From positions 2,779,789-2,843,788 of the forward strand of contig VXAZ01000560.1 in NCBI GenBank assembly GCA_013399875.1: a stretch of DNA of 64,000 nucleotides, in the 5' to 3' direction. Position 1 is the first letter of the stretch. Each line of letters opens with the position of its first letter. Of the stretch, positions 1-14,000 are shown one piece after another. This DNA comes from Gymnorhina tibicen (taxonomy: Eukaryota; Chordata; Aves; Passeriformes; Artamidae). A program made the position numbers and the translations under genes. The notes beneath the pieces were generated by a model, which was not told where the DNA came from, did no database searches, and saw nothing but the letters and a program-made list of their open reading frames with translations.

Positions 1-2170
1 ACATCAGAAAAAAAATCAAATGGGATTTTTATTTTATAACTTGAAAAAAAAAAAATCTTACTGTTAAACTCTTTAAATGTTTAAGGGGAAATGGCTTTAA
101 GGAGTTCGAATGAAAATTGCCAGTTTTTTTTGTAAATATAAATGTTATGAAAATTCTTTTACTAATGCCATTACACAGTAGAGAAGGTAGCAAGTTGCAG
201 TGCTTGGGAGGTGTGGCAAACCCAGTTTGTGGTTCTCACATCACATATGTTTTTTCACATGCTTAACAATAATGGGCTGAAGCTCAAGTGCATTTGCCAA
301 AAGCAGTCAGCTTGTCAGCAACTAGTGAAATTAATGGGAACACGTGATTTTATGGTCTAGCGTTATCACACGGACATAATTCCACTTACAAGAGATCACA
401 TTCCATAGGCATTCCTTTGAACCTCTGCATAGAAGTCATCCAACTGTTTACATGCAGAACAAAAAGAATTTAAAACTTCCTTTTTTTACATTTATGAAGC
501 AAAAAGTGCAGTGTTTGGGTTCATATGTTTAGCACATGATTTTCATAAAGAATCTATATATTTTTGCCCTACAGAGAATTGTTATACAGGTCAAATGTGT
601 TTTCCTGATGTTCCTATGCAGTTACAGTATATTGAATTTAGTGGTTTAACACTAAAAAGAAAAAAAAAAAGAAGAAAAAAAGAGAAAAACCAGAAAAATA
701 GAAAAAGGAAAAAAGGTTAAAGAAATCAAAGGATTAATCAGTTTTTAGGGTTATTGTGCAGATTTTGTTTTTAAATTGACACGTTAGGTTTTACATTTTT
801 GTCATGATTAAAATAGGCCTGGAGTTATAAATGTTTTACTTTCTTTCATCTCTATTATAAGCTAAAAATGGTTTAGAAGGCAGAATAACTGGGGTGGCGA
901 CTGTTGGTACGTGCAACCAACTCTCACAACGTGATCCCATTCTTTTATTTGGAATTAGAGAAATTAGAGAAATGTGCGTTGCAGAATGTATGTGAATGAG
1001 AAGTTAGCTGTGAATAGACCTAACGACCCTGCGGAGAAGAGAATTTTATCCCCATCCACGGTCATTTGATGCTTGTTCCTTAGTCATGTGCAAAACAGCT
1101 TTGTAGCAAATCTTATTTCCCTGTTGGAAGCTCAAGTCTTCTGACTGGAGGAGATAATTTAAAACTTGGTGGATCGAGTGTTTCGGGATTAAAAGCAGAG
1201 GTAAAAGCGTTTCTGGAGGACATTTCTGTCAGAATACTTCCCTAATTTGCACAGTGGTGCTACTTTATTCCTCAGCAGCTTTTTTCGGGGTTTTGTCCTG
1301 CGCACACAAAGCCAGTTTTGGTTCATCACAGACATTGGAGGTTTAGTGTCGTCAGTGCATTTCCAGTTATGGGGTGAAACACAGAGAAAAGAAGAGACTG
1401 ATGTCTCAGAGGATGATACTTGTAGGAATCAATCACTTACGAATAGGTGCCGAGGGAACGAGGCTGGAATTTCAGCGTCTCTCCCGGGAGGCAGCTGGGC
1501 CATCACCGTGGACCTTTGTCTTACCTTCGCCAACGCTCATGAATAAAACCAGATTCTGGATTGTCCTGTCATATGATCGTCCTTGTCGTGGCTGAGATGC
1601 TGAGCTGAGAGGGCTGCAGGGCCTCTGCACTGTACCAGTATTGTAGATAACTCAAATATCCAGCTTGTGCAATTGTTTAATCCCTCATCCTTCACTAGCA
1701 CTAAATTCGTCACTTTAAATTTACAAACCAGGGAACCCCACCAGCCATCCTGTTACCATCCCCCCCCGTAGGTTCTTGATCTTTACCTATCATGAGAAGA
1801 TATTTTGATAGATCGTAGTCATCCAAGTGTCTGATGAAACCTTTCATCTAAATAACGTACTGGGCACCTTCTTTGCAAAAATGTTTACTCCGTGGTTTTC
1901 ATTCATTTTTATTTCTGCATTCTGACACTTATTTTTTTAATAAAGATGAGAAAGATAAAATGACTGTTGCAGTACATTTCTAAACCTACTTTAACTTTAC
2001 CTCAGATGATGACCATTTGTTAACGTATACGGACACATTATTTTTAACTTCATGTGTAACGCATTCAGCAGCGACAACAGAAACCAACAAATTTTTAGAA
2101 ATTTTCCATTAATTTCTGTAACACACCATGTAATACTGTTATGAATAAAAACATTAAAAAAAAGGTGTCA
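1..2170 (+). other. AT-rich region, probably the 3' UTR end of DAB1
   Basis: No coding exon is visible. The block is AT-rich with T and A runs, and has AATAAA at 1939 and again at 2144, the second followed by a GT-rich stretch, as at a polyadenylation site. In other vertebrates the DAB1 3' end is the neighbour on this side of C8B and points towards it. The assignment rests on that synteny and on composition, not on homology. Confidence 0.4.
2144..2149 (+). terminator. Candidate polyadenylation signal AATAAA
   Basis: AATAAA near the end of the AT-rich left block, followed within 60 bases by GT- and T-rich sequence. It would end the upstream transcript, presumably DAB1. An alternative lies at 1939-1944. 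Confidence 0.4.
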
Positions 2171-5100
2171 TTTCAGTAAGTTTGTTCCATAGCTTGTGCT
2201 CCTGTGGGATGATTCTGCCAGGCTTACAGTGCGGTGTTGGTGTCTGGCACGACCTTTATTTTTGACAGTGGAAATACCTGGGAAGGGAGAAAACCCTCGC
2301 TTTGGGGAATAACTAATCTTAAACACTTAAGTGTTGCTTACCTTGCAGATACGTAACTTGCTGATTTTAATTGCTGCCTCTACATTTTTGCCCTCTTTTT
2401 GGGTGTTTTAGGATGAGCATCCCAAACCAGGAAGTATTTGTATCACCTCCTGCAAAATCCCACGTTCCTGGGACAGCCCACACTGTGATGCTCCCAAAGC
2501 TGGTTTATCTTTGTGAAACGAGGACCTGGAAGTAATTTTGCTCGCTTTTTTCATTCAAGTGGGATTTGAAATTAAAGATGTGCATTTAAACATGACAGTT
2601 TTGGAAGCAGAACCCCCCCAAAATTTCCAGTAATGTGCACAGAACTGATAATAAAGCTCGGCTGAGAAGGAATTTTAACCATTCTCTGCCAAGAGAGTAA
2701 TGCAGTAAAATTTAAGTGTAAGAAATACGTGTTTGTGTGCAGGGGGAGAGAGAGGTGTGGATGTGTGCACGTATATTTTATTGTATTTCTACTTTTTGGT
2801 GCCTCATCCCTTCCTGCTCCACCAGAAATGCCCAGTAGGTCATGTTTGCCTTTGTCAATGGACGTTGTTGAAATACTTGGATCCCACCTGAGAATAAAGG
2901 TTGTTCTGCTGTGATGAATGCACACCAGTGTTAATGGCATTTTGATTTGTGTGTAACTGTACTCAGGCGTCCTTGGAAGGAAGAGCGTGATCTCTGGTTT
3001 TCAACCAGCTACAAAACATCAACTTAAAGTGAAATAAGCCACAGCTAAGCCTGGATTTAAACTAAAACACATTTTTACAATGAAGGCTAAATCTGGTCTT
3101 GTTGATCCTCTCCTGGTACCCTCACGGTGAAGTTGGTTGAAAAATCAGAAAAATTGGCTCGTGGTGCACAGCTGTTGTGTAAACTCAGTTTAAAAATTCA
3201 GAATGAGCGGGTTTGAGATGTAATGTGGCAATGGTGAGGAGGAGGAATCCCAAGGAAGGAGGGGAGGACCTGTTCTGTGTGTCCAGAAGGGATAACAATG
3301 TGTTGTTACTGTGCTGTGTTTATGTCCTGTATCACACTAATACTGCTGAAACGTCAGCACTCACAGTCTCCAGATTGTGTGTGAGGTACCCAGCTCAGAC
3401 ATGACCACTTCAAGAAATGCTCCTAATTTAACCAGTGCTAATTAAGGCCATGATCTCCTGCAGTAATGAGAATTTCTTTAGCAAACGGTTTGCAGAATCA
3501 GCCTGTGGTTTTACAGCAGTGAGAACACTGACAGATCTCTCTTTTCCATGTCAGTGACTTCTGGGAAAGCAACTGCTTGTATAGACTGAGAATATGCAAT
3601 TTTCACTCCCTCAAGTTGGATTAAAGGCAATGTTTTATGTGCTTTAATCACTACTCAGTGACAGTTGCTGCAACAGAGAAGGTAATCTCTTTCTGGCTGT
3701 TTTTTAGCTTGTGAAATACATTTTCATGCACTGTTTCCTTTTTTCTTTCTTTGCTTTCTGAAGAACTCCTGTCCTGTCAGGTTCATATTTATTGCTTTCC
3801 TGGCAAATGCTGTTCTCAGTCAGAAGAATATCATGTCAAAGGGATGAAAGGGGATATCTGTTGGCAGTTTTCCACAGAGGTTTGACTCTGCTCTCTACAA
3901 TTCCCTCCCTGAGCCAACATGGGATGCACACAGTGGTGAAGGAACGCAGTGAAAGTCCATCTGGCCAGCAGGAAATGGAGGCACAGCTCCTGGCTTCTCC
4001 TTCTGCTCCAGTTCGTGCCATCCTGGGACTCACCCCCTGCTCCTGGCTCTGGTTTGATGTCACTGCTGCAAAAGTCTTGATTTGCAGGAGTATTTCTCTC
4101 TTGTGCCGAGGTCTTCCACGAATCGGTCTTCTCGCGCTGATTTGCTTTTTTAGGATCAGCCCCATTAAAAACCTTTTTTTGTTGTTGTTTTTAAATACCC
4201 GAGGTAAAACTGGCGTGGGGAAGAATAAAGGCGTGTGGGGTTTTTTTCTGGTTTTACTGGCTGTCTGAAAGTGTGGGGGAAACTGAATTACACATTTCAG
4301 CTCACGACAGTGAGGAATATGGGGAGATATCCTGATAGGATTTCCTGGGTACCTGTAACATGGCCTGTCTCTTTCTAAAATTATCCTACTGGAGGCAGGA
4401 AATATCAGGTCTATTAGTGAAACAGCTCTCCAGCTATTAGTTTTTAGAGCTTTAAATAGTCTTATCTCAATGGATGTGTTTGCCCTGTGGCTCATCTATC
4501 ACCCTAAAATGTTTTATCAGCACCTGAAAAAAATCTCAATGAGAAGAATAGCCTCAGATGTTGCCCATTCAAGGGGCTTTCAGATACAGAATGGGGTTTT
4601 ATTTTAAAAAAAAAAGGCCTTTTAAGATCTGATATTATTTGCTGGCTTTTCAAACCTATTTCATAGCTCCCCTAGCACCACTTCTATAAATACTCCTCAC
4701 CAGCAAAGAAAGGAAATCACAATAGATTAAAGGAAAATCAAGTTAACAGGCGGCAATCTCTGCCCATTCAACCTCAGACATTTGTGAAAATAAAGGATTA
4801 GGAAGAATTACTGCCAGGTATTAGCTGCAAAAAAACCCTTTTGTGGCATCTTTGTCTTCTCTAACAGTTATTAGAGGTGTAAGAACAGTTCTCAGTGTCA
4901 GAAGTGAGCTGTATTGAAATGGGCAGAAGTTACAGTGCTGTGAGATGTTGCATTTTCTGTGAGTTTCGTGCCATTTATTTGAGATACACAAGTTATATCT
5001 GTCTTGGTTTTTTTTCTTAAAAAATGCTGTTTCTAATTTGAAAATGAGTTTGTTTATGTGTTGTTCTGAGGTCTCATGGAGAGGGGATGGGGCATGGTGG

Positions 5101-7986
5101 AGTTTTCTTTCTTTGCCTTACTCCTCTTCACAGGACCCATAGAGCTTTCAGAGTAGGTGAACCTGTGCCAGATTTGGCCTCAGCCGGAATGAGACATTAT
5201 TTTTAGTGGATCAAAAGCCAAAAGAGGATAATTAGGCTCAGCAAGGTCAGGTTTTTTTGTCCACGGCCTTTCAGAGGCCAGCCTCACACCAGAAAATAAC
5301 GGTGTTAGTAACAAAAATGGTGATGGAGTGGGGTTAGTTGTAAAAGCCTGGATGTACTCCTTAGCTGTAAATTTTACCATATATTTGCCACCTTATGTTC
5401 TTCACAATTAAAATTGGTGGGAAGCTTCCTTTTACCTTTGAATGAGTTTTCCCACAGAAGGAAATGTGTTCTGAGTTCCGAAGCAGGGAATAAAGCAGTT
5501 TTCTCAGAGGAGAAAAAGAAACTTCTTGAAAAGCGCACTGGTAGTTCTGTCAACAGCTGCATGCTGGCTCCAGCCTGATCTTTCCCGGGGAGGGCTTTTT
5601 ATCTCTGATGTGTTTCAGTTTTTCTTTTAACAGGAAACTGCCATTGCAAACACCATCGTGTTTGGTGAAACTGGGGGGGATTTATTTACAGGGAGCAAGG
5701 GCTCGTAAAGCAGGGGTATGAACTCTGCAAAGGATGGGTTGCACTTGCAGGCTCCGTGTTCGTGGTGGACGTTTGATTTTCAAGTGCGATGAACCCTCAC
5801 TCAGCAGCGTAGAGAGTTGGGTTGGGAGCTCAGCTCATCAGAAAGCCACGGCTGCTGCAGTCACCAGTGGAGAAGGAGCAGGAATGGAGAAGAGGACACA
5901 GGTGGTGCTGCAAGGCAACATTCCCGCTGTTCCAGGGAAGCAGAACATGACCTGCGGTCGCTGTCACAAATTTCATGTGTTAGACCTACCTCTAATTAAA
6001 CCAGGTTGTAAATTACGTGTAAAACCTGATGGTGCTTTTCGGTTCTCTCTGAGAAGTTATGTTGAGGTGTGGGAAATTCCCTCTCGTGGGTCCCTCCCTG
6101 CTCTTGTTTTAACCTCACTTCTGGTAATTCACTGCTTCCTTCTGCGTGTTCACCGCTGAGACGTGCGTGGTGAGAGGCAGCAAAACCAGGACGAGCAGCA
6201 GAGAGAAGTTTGGGAATTCCACATGCTGGGATCACTGTCATGGTTTGCAGTTAAATCTAGAGGGTGCTCTGTGTTTGTAATCTTAGTTTATTTTTTACTT
6301 ATGTGGAAATACTGGACGTGAGCTGTATTTCCCGGCCAGCAAAGGTCCCGTAGATGGAGAGGCCTTGTCTGTAAGTGGGTTTTTTTTGGTCGTGAACAAA
6401 TGATTAACAACTGAATCAATTGTGCCAGAGGTTGAGCAAGCTGTATCACACAGGCACATCTTGGGTTCAGGCTGGGGCAAAGTCATTTGGAAGAAAAAAA
6501 AATCAGGCAAAAAAGGCAAACAGAAAGCTTTGCACAAGCCTGAATCTTCTCCCCTAACAGTTTGTCCTCCATGTCTAGAGGGCAGTTTATCACTGTGCTC
6601 AGTAACTGGGTTAAAAAAGGGCTGCCTGAAATACAGTCTTTCATTTGGAGCAGATTCCTGCAAGGGTTTGGTTAATGTGCCTCTCTGTGTTAAATTGTTA
6701 TCATCAGGCTGCCAAACCAGAAAGATGTCTCAGCCAGTTGCTTATTTTGCAGGGCCGTGGCTCCACAGGCAGAATAATGTCATTTGTAAGGTAACTGTGG
6801 CACGCTGAGGTGTAGCACTTGGCCAGGTAACGGCACTGAGGTGGTTGGGTTTGTTTGGTATTAGTGAATATGAATAATTTTGTATATGTAGCATCCTTCA
6901 CTCCCATAATGAGCTAGTTAAAATGTATTTATTACTTGTATCATTGGTGCACTCAGACATGTATACCAGGGTGAGAGATTATGCTGCTAAAAGCCACAGT
7001 TGCTCAAAGTCAGGCTTTGTCTCTTCAAAAACATTGTCCAGCAGGGGGAGGGGTGGGGAAACACGATTATATTCCTCATTTGGTGCAGGGAAACACAGAT
7101 TCAGAGAACTTTCCTCCCTCTAAGATGCCCACTGTGGGTTAAAGACTAATTAAGAAAATGAAGGGAAAAACTTTTGTCTCAGGAATCGAAAAGCTGGAGG
7201 GAGAAGCAGCAGGATGTGAAGGCTCAACAGGCGACCAAAGGAAAACTGTGCAAGGTTCTGATCCACCTTTGAAAACTCAGCTGAGTTGATGAGAACCAGC
7301 CCATAAGAAGTTCTCAGCCCAGTCAGGACCATTTGAGAGAGAGAATGACTCAATGTAGTAGCAAGGAAACACCAACACATTACATTTGATACCATGACAG
7401 GTCTTGCTTTCATGGGCTCAAGACTTCGGGTATGTGGAACAGAGTCTCCGTGGAATGGCCCAGCCAGGGCTGGGGCTCTTGTCCTCCCCGGGAGCAGGAG
7501 AGACAGGGCAGGGCACTCTCAGGGATAAGGCTTTCCTTGAGGCATGAGAGTAAGTGCCTATGCCTCGTGCCTGACCTTCCTCTGAAGACAGACGTGAAAA
7601 GCAGCAATAAATAAATGATTCTGCACTCTATTCCTAGAAAACCGACTCGAGTTTACTTATCACTTCCTTCTTGCCAAGACTCAAATGTGTTTTGTTTGTT
7701 GAAATATTCATTTTCCCTGTCCCTTGAAAGGAGCATTACGAATGAAAGTGCAAATTGCTCCTGGGCAGAGCTTTGCTTCCTCCCCGCTCGCCTCGGGAAA
7801 GCCGCGTGCTAGCAGCTGCAGCGTTTACCTTGTGAGCCTGCCAGGGGCCGGGTCATCTGCTGTTTGCAGGGTGGCAGAGCAGCTCGGCAGTTCCTGTTTT
7901 CCTGCTCGAACCCTGTTCAAACCCCTGCGAGAGCAGACAGGGTGGGGGTGCTGGCGGTGTGGGATCGCCAGCGGTCCCTCGGAGCG
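2171..7986. other. Intergenic region upstream of C8B
   Basis: No recognised gene, RNA or transposon. It contains a few long but featureless open frames (see rejected items) and poly-T or poly-A runs. GC content rises over the last 250 bases, where the C8B 5' UTR and promoter should lie. I found no convincing TATA box. Confidence 0.6.
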
Positions 7987-8069
7987 ATGAGCCCCATCAA
8001 ACTGCGCCCCATCAAAGTGCTGCTGCTGCTCTGTGCCGTGCTCAGCACCCAGACTGCTCATGGCTTTGG
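7987..8069 (+). CDS. C8B: C8B exon 1 (signal peptide)
   Basis: The start ATG at 7987 has G at -3 and opens a basic then strongly hydrophobic leader ([11 protein letters not shown]), a typical secretory signal peptide. The donor GTGAGT follows at 8070, giving phase 2. The frame is open upstream but has no earlier ATG before it loses any similarity, so this start is preferred. Confidence 0.92.
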
Positions 8070-11000
8070 GTGAGTGAGCGTTTCTGAAGCCCCGTCCACG
8101 GGATGACACGAGAAACCATCAGGATCAGCACAGGCTGTGGTGCTGTGCGGGCTGTAATCGCTGTTGTGAGTGATTTCTGCGTCTCTAACAAGAGACGCTG
8201 TTTTGGAGCAAGCGTAGGGCCGTGTTTCTGCCTTCGGAGGAGTGATCCTGGTAATAAATTGGAGCTGACAGATTGCCACGCTCGTGTTGTAACGTGGAGT
8301 TGTCTGAGCGTGCAGCCTCCTCCCGTGCTGGCTGCCCCACGGAGTGCTGGGCACACGGGGGGCTGTTTCCTTCAGAGTGTGGCTGAGAGCTGTTTCTTTC
8401 CCTGCTGGTGTAATAGGTTTTGCTGTTTCAGAGAACTGCATCTTGTAATCTTTCCAATCTAACTGTATTTTTGCTCTGTTCTCTGAACTTTGAGGTTTGA
8501 TTTCATGCCTCAGCAAGCTGATGAGGTTCTGTAATTCCTTTATTCCACGTGATTTTTAATATGGTGTAATGGGAGCCCCATGCCAGGCACTAAATCATAC
8601 TTAAAGCTTCAGCTGATGCTGTTCCTTGTCTGGGTGGAAGAATTGGGAACACCGCTGTGGTAGTTTCCTTGCCAGACTGGGTATGAAAAGAAATTAATTG
8701 TCAACATTTTACTAAAGCTCCCCACTTGAAGGAGGTGCTACAAGGGAGCATTTGTCTGGGACAAGGATTTAATCAGAAATCCTGAATCCACCAAGAGAGG
8801 AGGCAGCATTGTAATGGTGGCATTGTGGAAACCTTGGAGACAGTGGTCACGTGAGGGGATGAGATAGTGGCTGGGGTGAAGAGTAAAGGCTCACACTTGG
8901 GGTTCAGGTTCATTACTGGGTTGAAAGGGATTAATGGGTTAGTGACTTGTGAACTGAGAGTAGAATCTAAGAGTAGTGGCTTTGACCAGCTTGGGAAAAA
9001 ATGGGCTGCTGGGCAAAGAGAGACACTTAAGTGTGGTTTTCAAAAATGCTAAGTGCGTGCCAGCCCTTCCCTTGGGACTGATGTTTGTCATGGAGGTGTC
9101 TGACCTTGGAGCCATGGGGCGAGGGCAGCAACTGGTGGCGAAGGTTTTGCTGCTTGCACAGCTTGAGGGGAAGCCCAGCTTGGTGGGCCACGGGTTGAGT
9201 TTCCCATGCTGGCACTGAAGGGTGGACCAGGTTTCATACAGAACCAGTGCCAGTGGAATCAACGCCATCAGGATGAGGACTGAAATCCAGAGGCTGCGTG
9301 CAAAGCGTGGTGAGATCTAACGAGTGTTAGCTCTCCGTGGTGTGTAGTCTCACACAGGCATAGGCTGAGTTGCTGGGTCCTCACAGCTCATGGTTCTACA
9401 CCCTGAAGCTCTTGTGTTGTTGGACACAGTGGCCAGGAGCCCCTGAGCCCCAGTGGCAGCGTGGCCAGGGCCAGGCACGCCCGCTCCGTGAGTGTCCCGC
9501 CGCAGCCCCGCGACTGCGCCCTCTCCGCCTGGTCCTCCTGGAGCCAGTGTGACCCCTGCCAGAGGAAAAGGGTGAGTGTCTGTGGTCTAGGGACTGCCTA
9601 GACCCCAGGAGGTGGGACCTCCTTCGAGCCTTGTTATTTTTGTCTGTGGGGTTGGGCAAACTGAGGGGGCTGCTAAGTCCTGTGCAGCTGAGACTGTGGG
9701 GTTTTGCTTTCAGGTGGCTTTTAGTTCTTCAGCTCAGCACCCCCAGTAATTGCAGTGCTTTCCAGGGTGCCTCCCTGTCCTGAGAAGGTGTAACCCCAGG
9801 CTTTGCAGGGACTTTCCAACACAGTCCTGTTCTTCCAGCATCAGTGCGAGACACCTTCCCCACTAATGGTCCCCTGTGGGACCTGGAGACACTCGATGCC
9901 TCTCAGGATTAAGACGCTTTTTCTTGTCTGCCAGCCAGCATTTTCCACCTGAGAAGCCCCATCAAATGAAAGTAATGATCCCAACAGCGTGAAGAGCAAA
10001 ATCCCTGTTGCTAGAGAGACCTCTGCTAACGAGTTGGAGAAGCTGTTCCCAGGCTTAAGCAGGAATAACCAGTGATGGGAGTTGGGGAGAGTGAAGCTTC
10101 TCATCAAAGAGTTAATCTCAGAAGCTGGGGAAAAAAGGAGGGCTAACATATTGGACGGAGTAATTGACTGCTTCACAGCAGTGTTGTGGGCGGAAAAAAA
10201 TCCCTAATGATACAGAGGGGCAAGTAAATACACTGACAGAAAATAACAAGGGATGTCGTTACCAGCACTAATTGAAAGAGAGGCGATGGAACTGAATCCT
10301 TCCTTACTCTTGCAAAGTCCCGCACTGCACTGTCAGGCTCATTTAAACAAACTGTCAAAGAAAAGAAAACTTTCCTTCATCCCTCCCAATCCTCAACCCT
10401 TCCTCAGTAAAATTAAAACTGTCACAGATCAGAAACCTTTGAAACGAGGCAAATTACCAGCGCCACACTTCTGTGCTGACACTTTTCTCTTTTAATATGA
10501 CAGCGCGCTTAGATCGGATCTCGGCGACACAAAGTTTGTTTTTCAGCCAGAGGAGCGTAAAATTCACCATTTCTGTGCACTTGAGTCAATATTTTTTATT
10601 TCATCACAGTACAGGTTTGCCCGCCTGGAACAACCCTCTCAGTTCAGTGGAGATCCCTGTGATTACCCTGACAGAGAAGCTGAAGACTGTGTCACAAGCA
10701 GTCCCTGCAGGAACAGGGTTCGGTGCGATGGGTTTGTGTGTGCAGTTACAGGTAAGGGTTTGGGGACAGGGGGGTGGTGCTGCTCGGATAATCAGGTGTC
10801 ACCTCTGATGCCACTGTGCTTGAACTTTGTGCTTCTACAGGAGTTTGCTGGGCCAGAGGGATGCCAGGAGTTGACCTGGCTCCTTCCAGGCTTGTGCTGT
10901 GTTTTGTGTCAGTGACTTTGAGTGAGTCTATTACAACATCTGTCCATCTTTAAAGTCTCCAAATAGGAAATTATAACCTGGTTATATCAGCAAAATCTGT

Positions 11001-14000
11001 AGCACAAAGCAACAGCAACAAGAGCTCAGCACCTGAGGTGGGGCAAAGGAAAATGCCTCTGCTCTCCATCTTCCAGTGTTTCGGTGAGACTGAAAACACT
11101 CGGTAATTTTGGACATGGGAAGAGGGAAAAAGCAATACCATATACAAGGCCTGCTGAAACAGGATGTTTGTTCTCTCCAAACAGAAAAAAATTACCAAAA
11201 CCCTTCTATACTTCTTTATACTTTTAATACTGTGGTTTTTTTCCTAAGCCGAGCAAGGAATTTTAACATTATAACAATTTTGAGTGAAACTGAGCAGATG
11301 GACTTTGGGGATCCATGCAGATAGGGAAGAATTTTTTTTTTCCAGCTAGATTTGAACCATTCATTCCAAGAATTTCCTATTTTGCTCCTAGGCTCCCTGT
11401 CGGGGAGCGTGATCACGGGTTGTTTCACGAGTGACCTTCCCCTTCCATCCCAGGGAGATGCATTGCGCGGAGGCTGCTCTGCAACGGGGATGACGACTGT
11501 GGGGACCAGTCGGATGAAAAAAACTGCAAAAAAGTGTTCAGGAAATGCGACCAGAAGATGGAAGAGTACTGGGGGATAGAGAATCTGGCAAAAGGGTGAG
11601 TCAGTGACTTTGGTGAGATGCTTTCTTACTTGAGGCTGAGAATTATCTATTGTGACTTCAGGCAAACACTGAACAGAGAAAAGCTGGAGCAGTTGCTATG
11701 TCCAGGAGTGAGCTGGGATCCAGCAGGCTTTGGGAACCTGATCCAAAGCCTGGCGGACATGGACCTGTTAGAGCAAATCCAGAGGAGGGTCTCCAAGCTG
11801 ATCAGAGGGATGGAGCAGTTCTGCTAAGAGCAAAGGCTGAGAGGATTGGGATTGTTCAGCCTGGAGAAGAGAAGGCTCTGGGGTGACCTCGTGGCCTTCC
11901 AGCGCCTGAAGGAGTCAACACGAAAGATGGAGAGAGATGATTTACGAGGGCCTGGAGCGACAGGACAAGGGAGAATGGCTTCAGACTGCCAGAGTACGGG
12001 GTTAGATGGGATATTGGGAAGGAATTCCTCCCTGTGAGGGTGGTGAGGCCCTGGCACAGGTTGCCCAGAGAAGCTGTGGCTGCCCCATCCCTGGAAGTGT
12101 CCAAGGCCAGGTTGGACGGGGCTTGGAACAACCTGGGCTAGTGGAAGGTGTCCCTACACATGGCAGGGGGTTGGACCAAATGGCCTTTAAAGGTCCCTCC
12201 CAACCCAAATCATTCCATGATTCTTGGGGTTTGTATTCTTACATCCTGTATTGGTTTGGTGGAGAGGGGCAAAGGTGTTCAAATTTCTTTGATTTCTTCC
12301 ATGACATTGAGAGATGGTGGGATTTTTGTGCTTTGTGTGAGTGGGATAGCGTAAACCTGCATATTAGCAGCTTTGTGGGGATTAAAATCTAAGTCTGAAT
12401 TGATTCAGCTTTTACAGGCTAAGATTGTGACAACTTTCTGTAAGATCAGACTGTGTGAAAAGAGGGTTTTTTCTTACTCTGCAGGGAAAAAATTGCTTTT
12501 TACATTAAAAAAAAAGAAAAAGGAAAATCATATTGCAAGGAAAAAATACAATTTTCTCATTATTCTCTGGAGATAGGGCTGCTGCACATGTCATTGCTAA
12601 TGCTTTGTACTTCTGAGTTTAATCAAAATTAAAAATAATGTTGGACAATTATAGGAACATGCTCCTCATCTCTTTGAAGCTACAATTGCTCAGTAATTTG
12701 CTTTTAGTGGACTTCCCTTTTTTTCCAGATTGTTCTAAAATTAGAGTTAATTTTTTTACAGCTTCAGAGTCATTATCATGCAAGCCTCTCTCCCCAAAAT
12801 CAGGAGAGGCAGATCCAACAGAGCCCTGGAGTGCTGACAGCTTTTTGTGGGGTTTTTTTTTTGGTGAAGTTTCATCCCACCAGCAGCAATGGGAAAAGCA
12901 AATGATGGGGTTTAATTACTTCATCTCCACAAACTGCATTGCTACATCCTTTCTTAGAGCAGACAGGTTAAGGTTTCTGTCCATCACCCACTGAAATCAA
13001 AGGAAAAAACTCCCTGTGGTTTCAAGGATTAGTTGAGCTGTCACTTGAGTACCTCTGTTCTTGTTCCCCAACAATTTTCACTGTTATCTACTGACCTCTG
13101 GTTGAACCTTGACCAACCTGGCAAAGATTTTGGCTGATAAACCAGAACAAATAAATGTGAATTAAAAATCAGTCTGGATTGACGGCATGGATTGGCAAAC
13201 CTGTGTTTGAAGGTTCTGATGGACGCTGTCAATATTTGGGGGTGCTCAGGGTGAGCAGCCTGGTGGGGTGGGGGTTTGGCAGGTCCAGTTTGTTCTGCTC
13301 TTCCTGGAGAGTTCCAGGAAAGGCCACAAAGCTGCCAGTGCTGGTGGCAGTAACACTGGTGAGAGTCACAGCTGGGGGGTGGAAATTGCCCTTTATATTC
13401 ATCAAGTGTCAAAATTCAGCTCTGTCTTTTCCTTTCTTGTTAGTCAGTTTTTCTGCAGCACCTGGGTTGGCTGGACAGTGAAAGAGGCCAAGCTTTCCTT
13501 TGGGGTTTCAAAATAAAAAAAAGTGTGAAACAAAGAGCCCTTGGCCAAACAAAATCTTTTGCCTTTGTCCCCCAAGGCATTTAGTGTTTAGCTCTGAGTG
13601 GACGGTACCGTAAAATATTGCTGTTCTGCTTCATCTACAGCCTGAACGTCTTCACAAACAGCTTGGAAGGGTTGGTTCTTGATCACAGGTACTACGCTGG
13701 GGGATGCTCTCCCCATTACATCACGGACACGAGGTTCAGGAAGCCGTACAACGTGGAAAGCTACACGCCTGAGGTACGTGTCAGCAAACAAACCTGCATG
13801 CACATATCCCAGTGGATTTAGTGCCCAAAGCTTCGTTGCTGGATCATTTTGTAAAAAAAAGATCTCGAAATTCTTGACGCCCAAAAGGATGGGGCTGAAT
13901 TTTACTCTGTTCCAGAACGTCCTCACAGCCCGCGCACTCCACGGTGTTGAACACACCGTGTGCTTTGTGTGAAAACTTGTTCCTGCTGTATTTCAAATAT

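Noticed and set aside
3836..4495. 219-residue open frame on the minus strand, overlapping a 158-residue frame on the plus strand
   Set aside because: No recognisable domain, no splice context, composition follows the local AT-rich DNA, and it lies in intergenic sequence. Likely chance.
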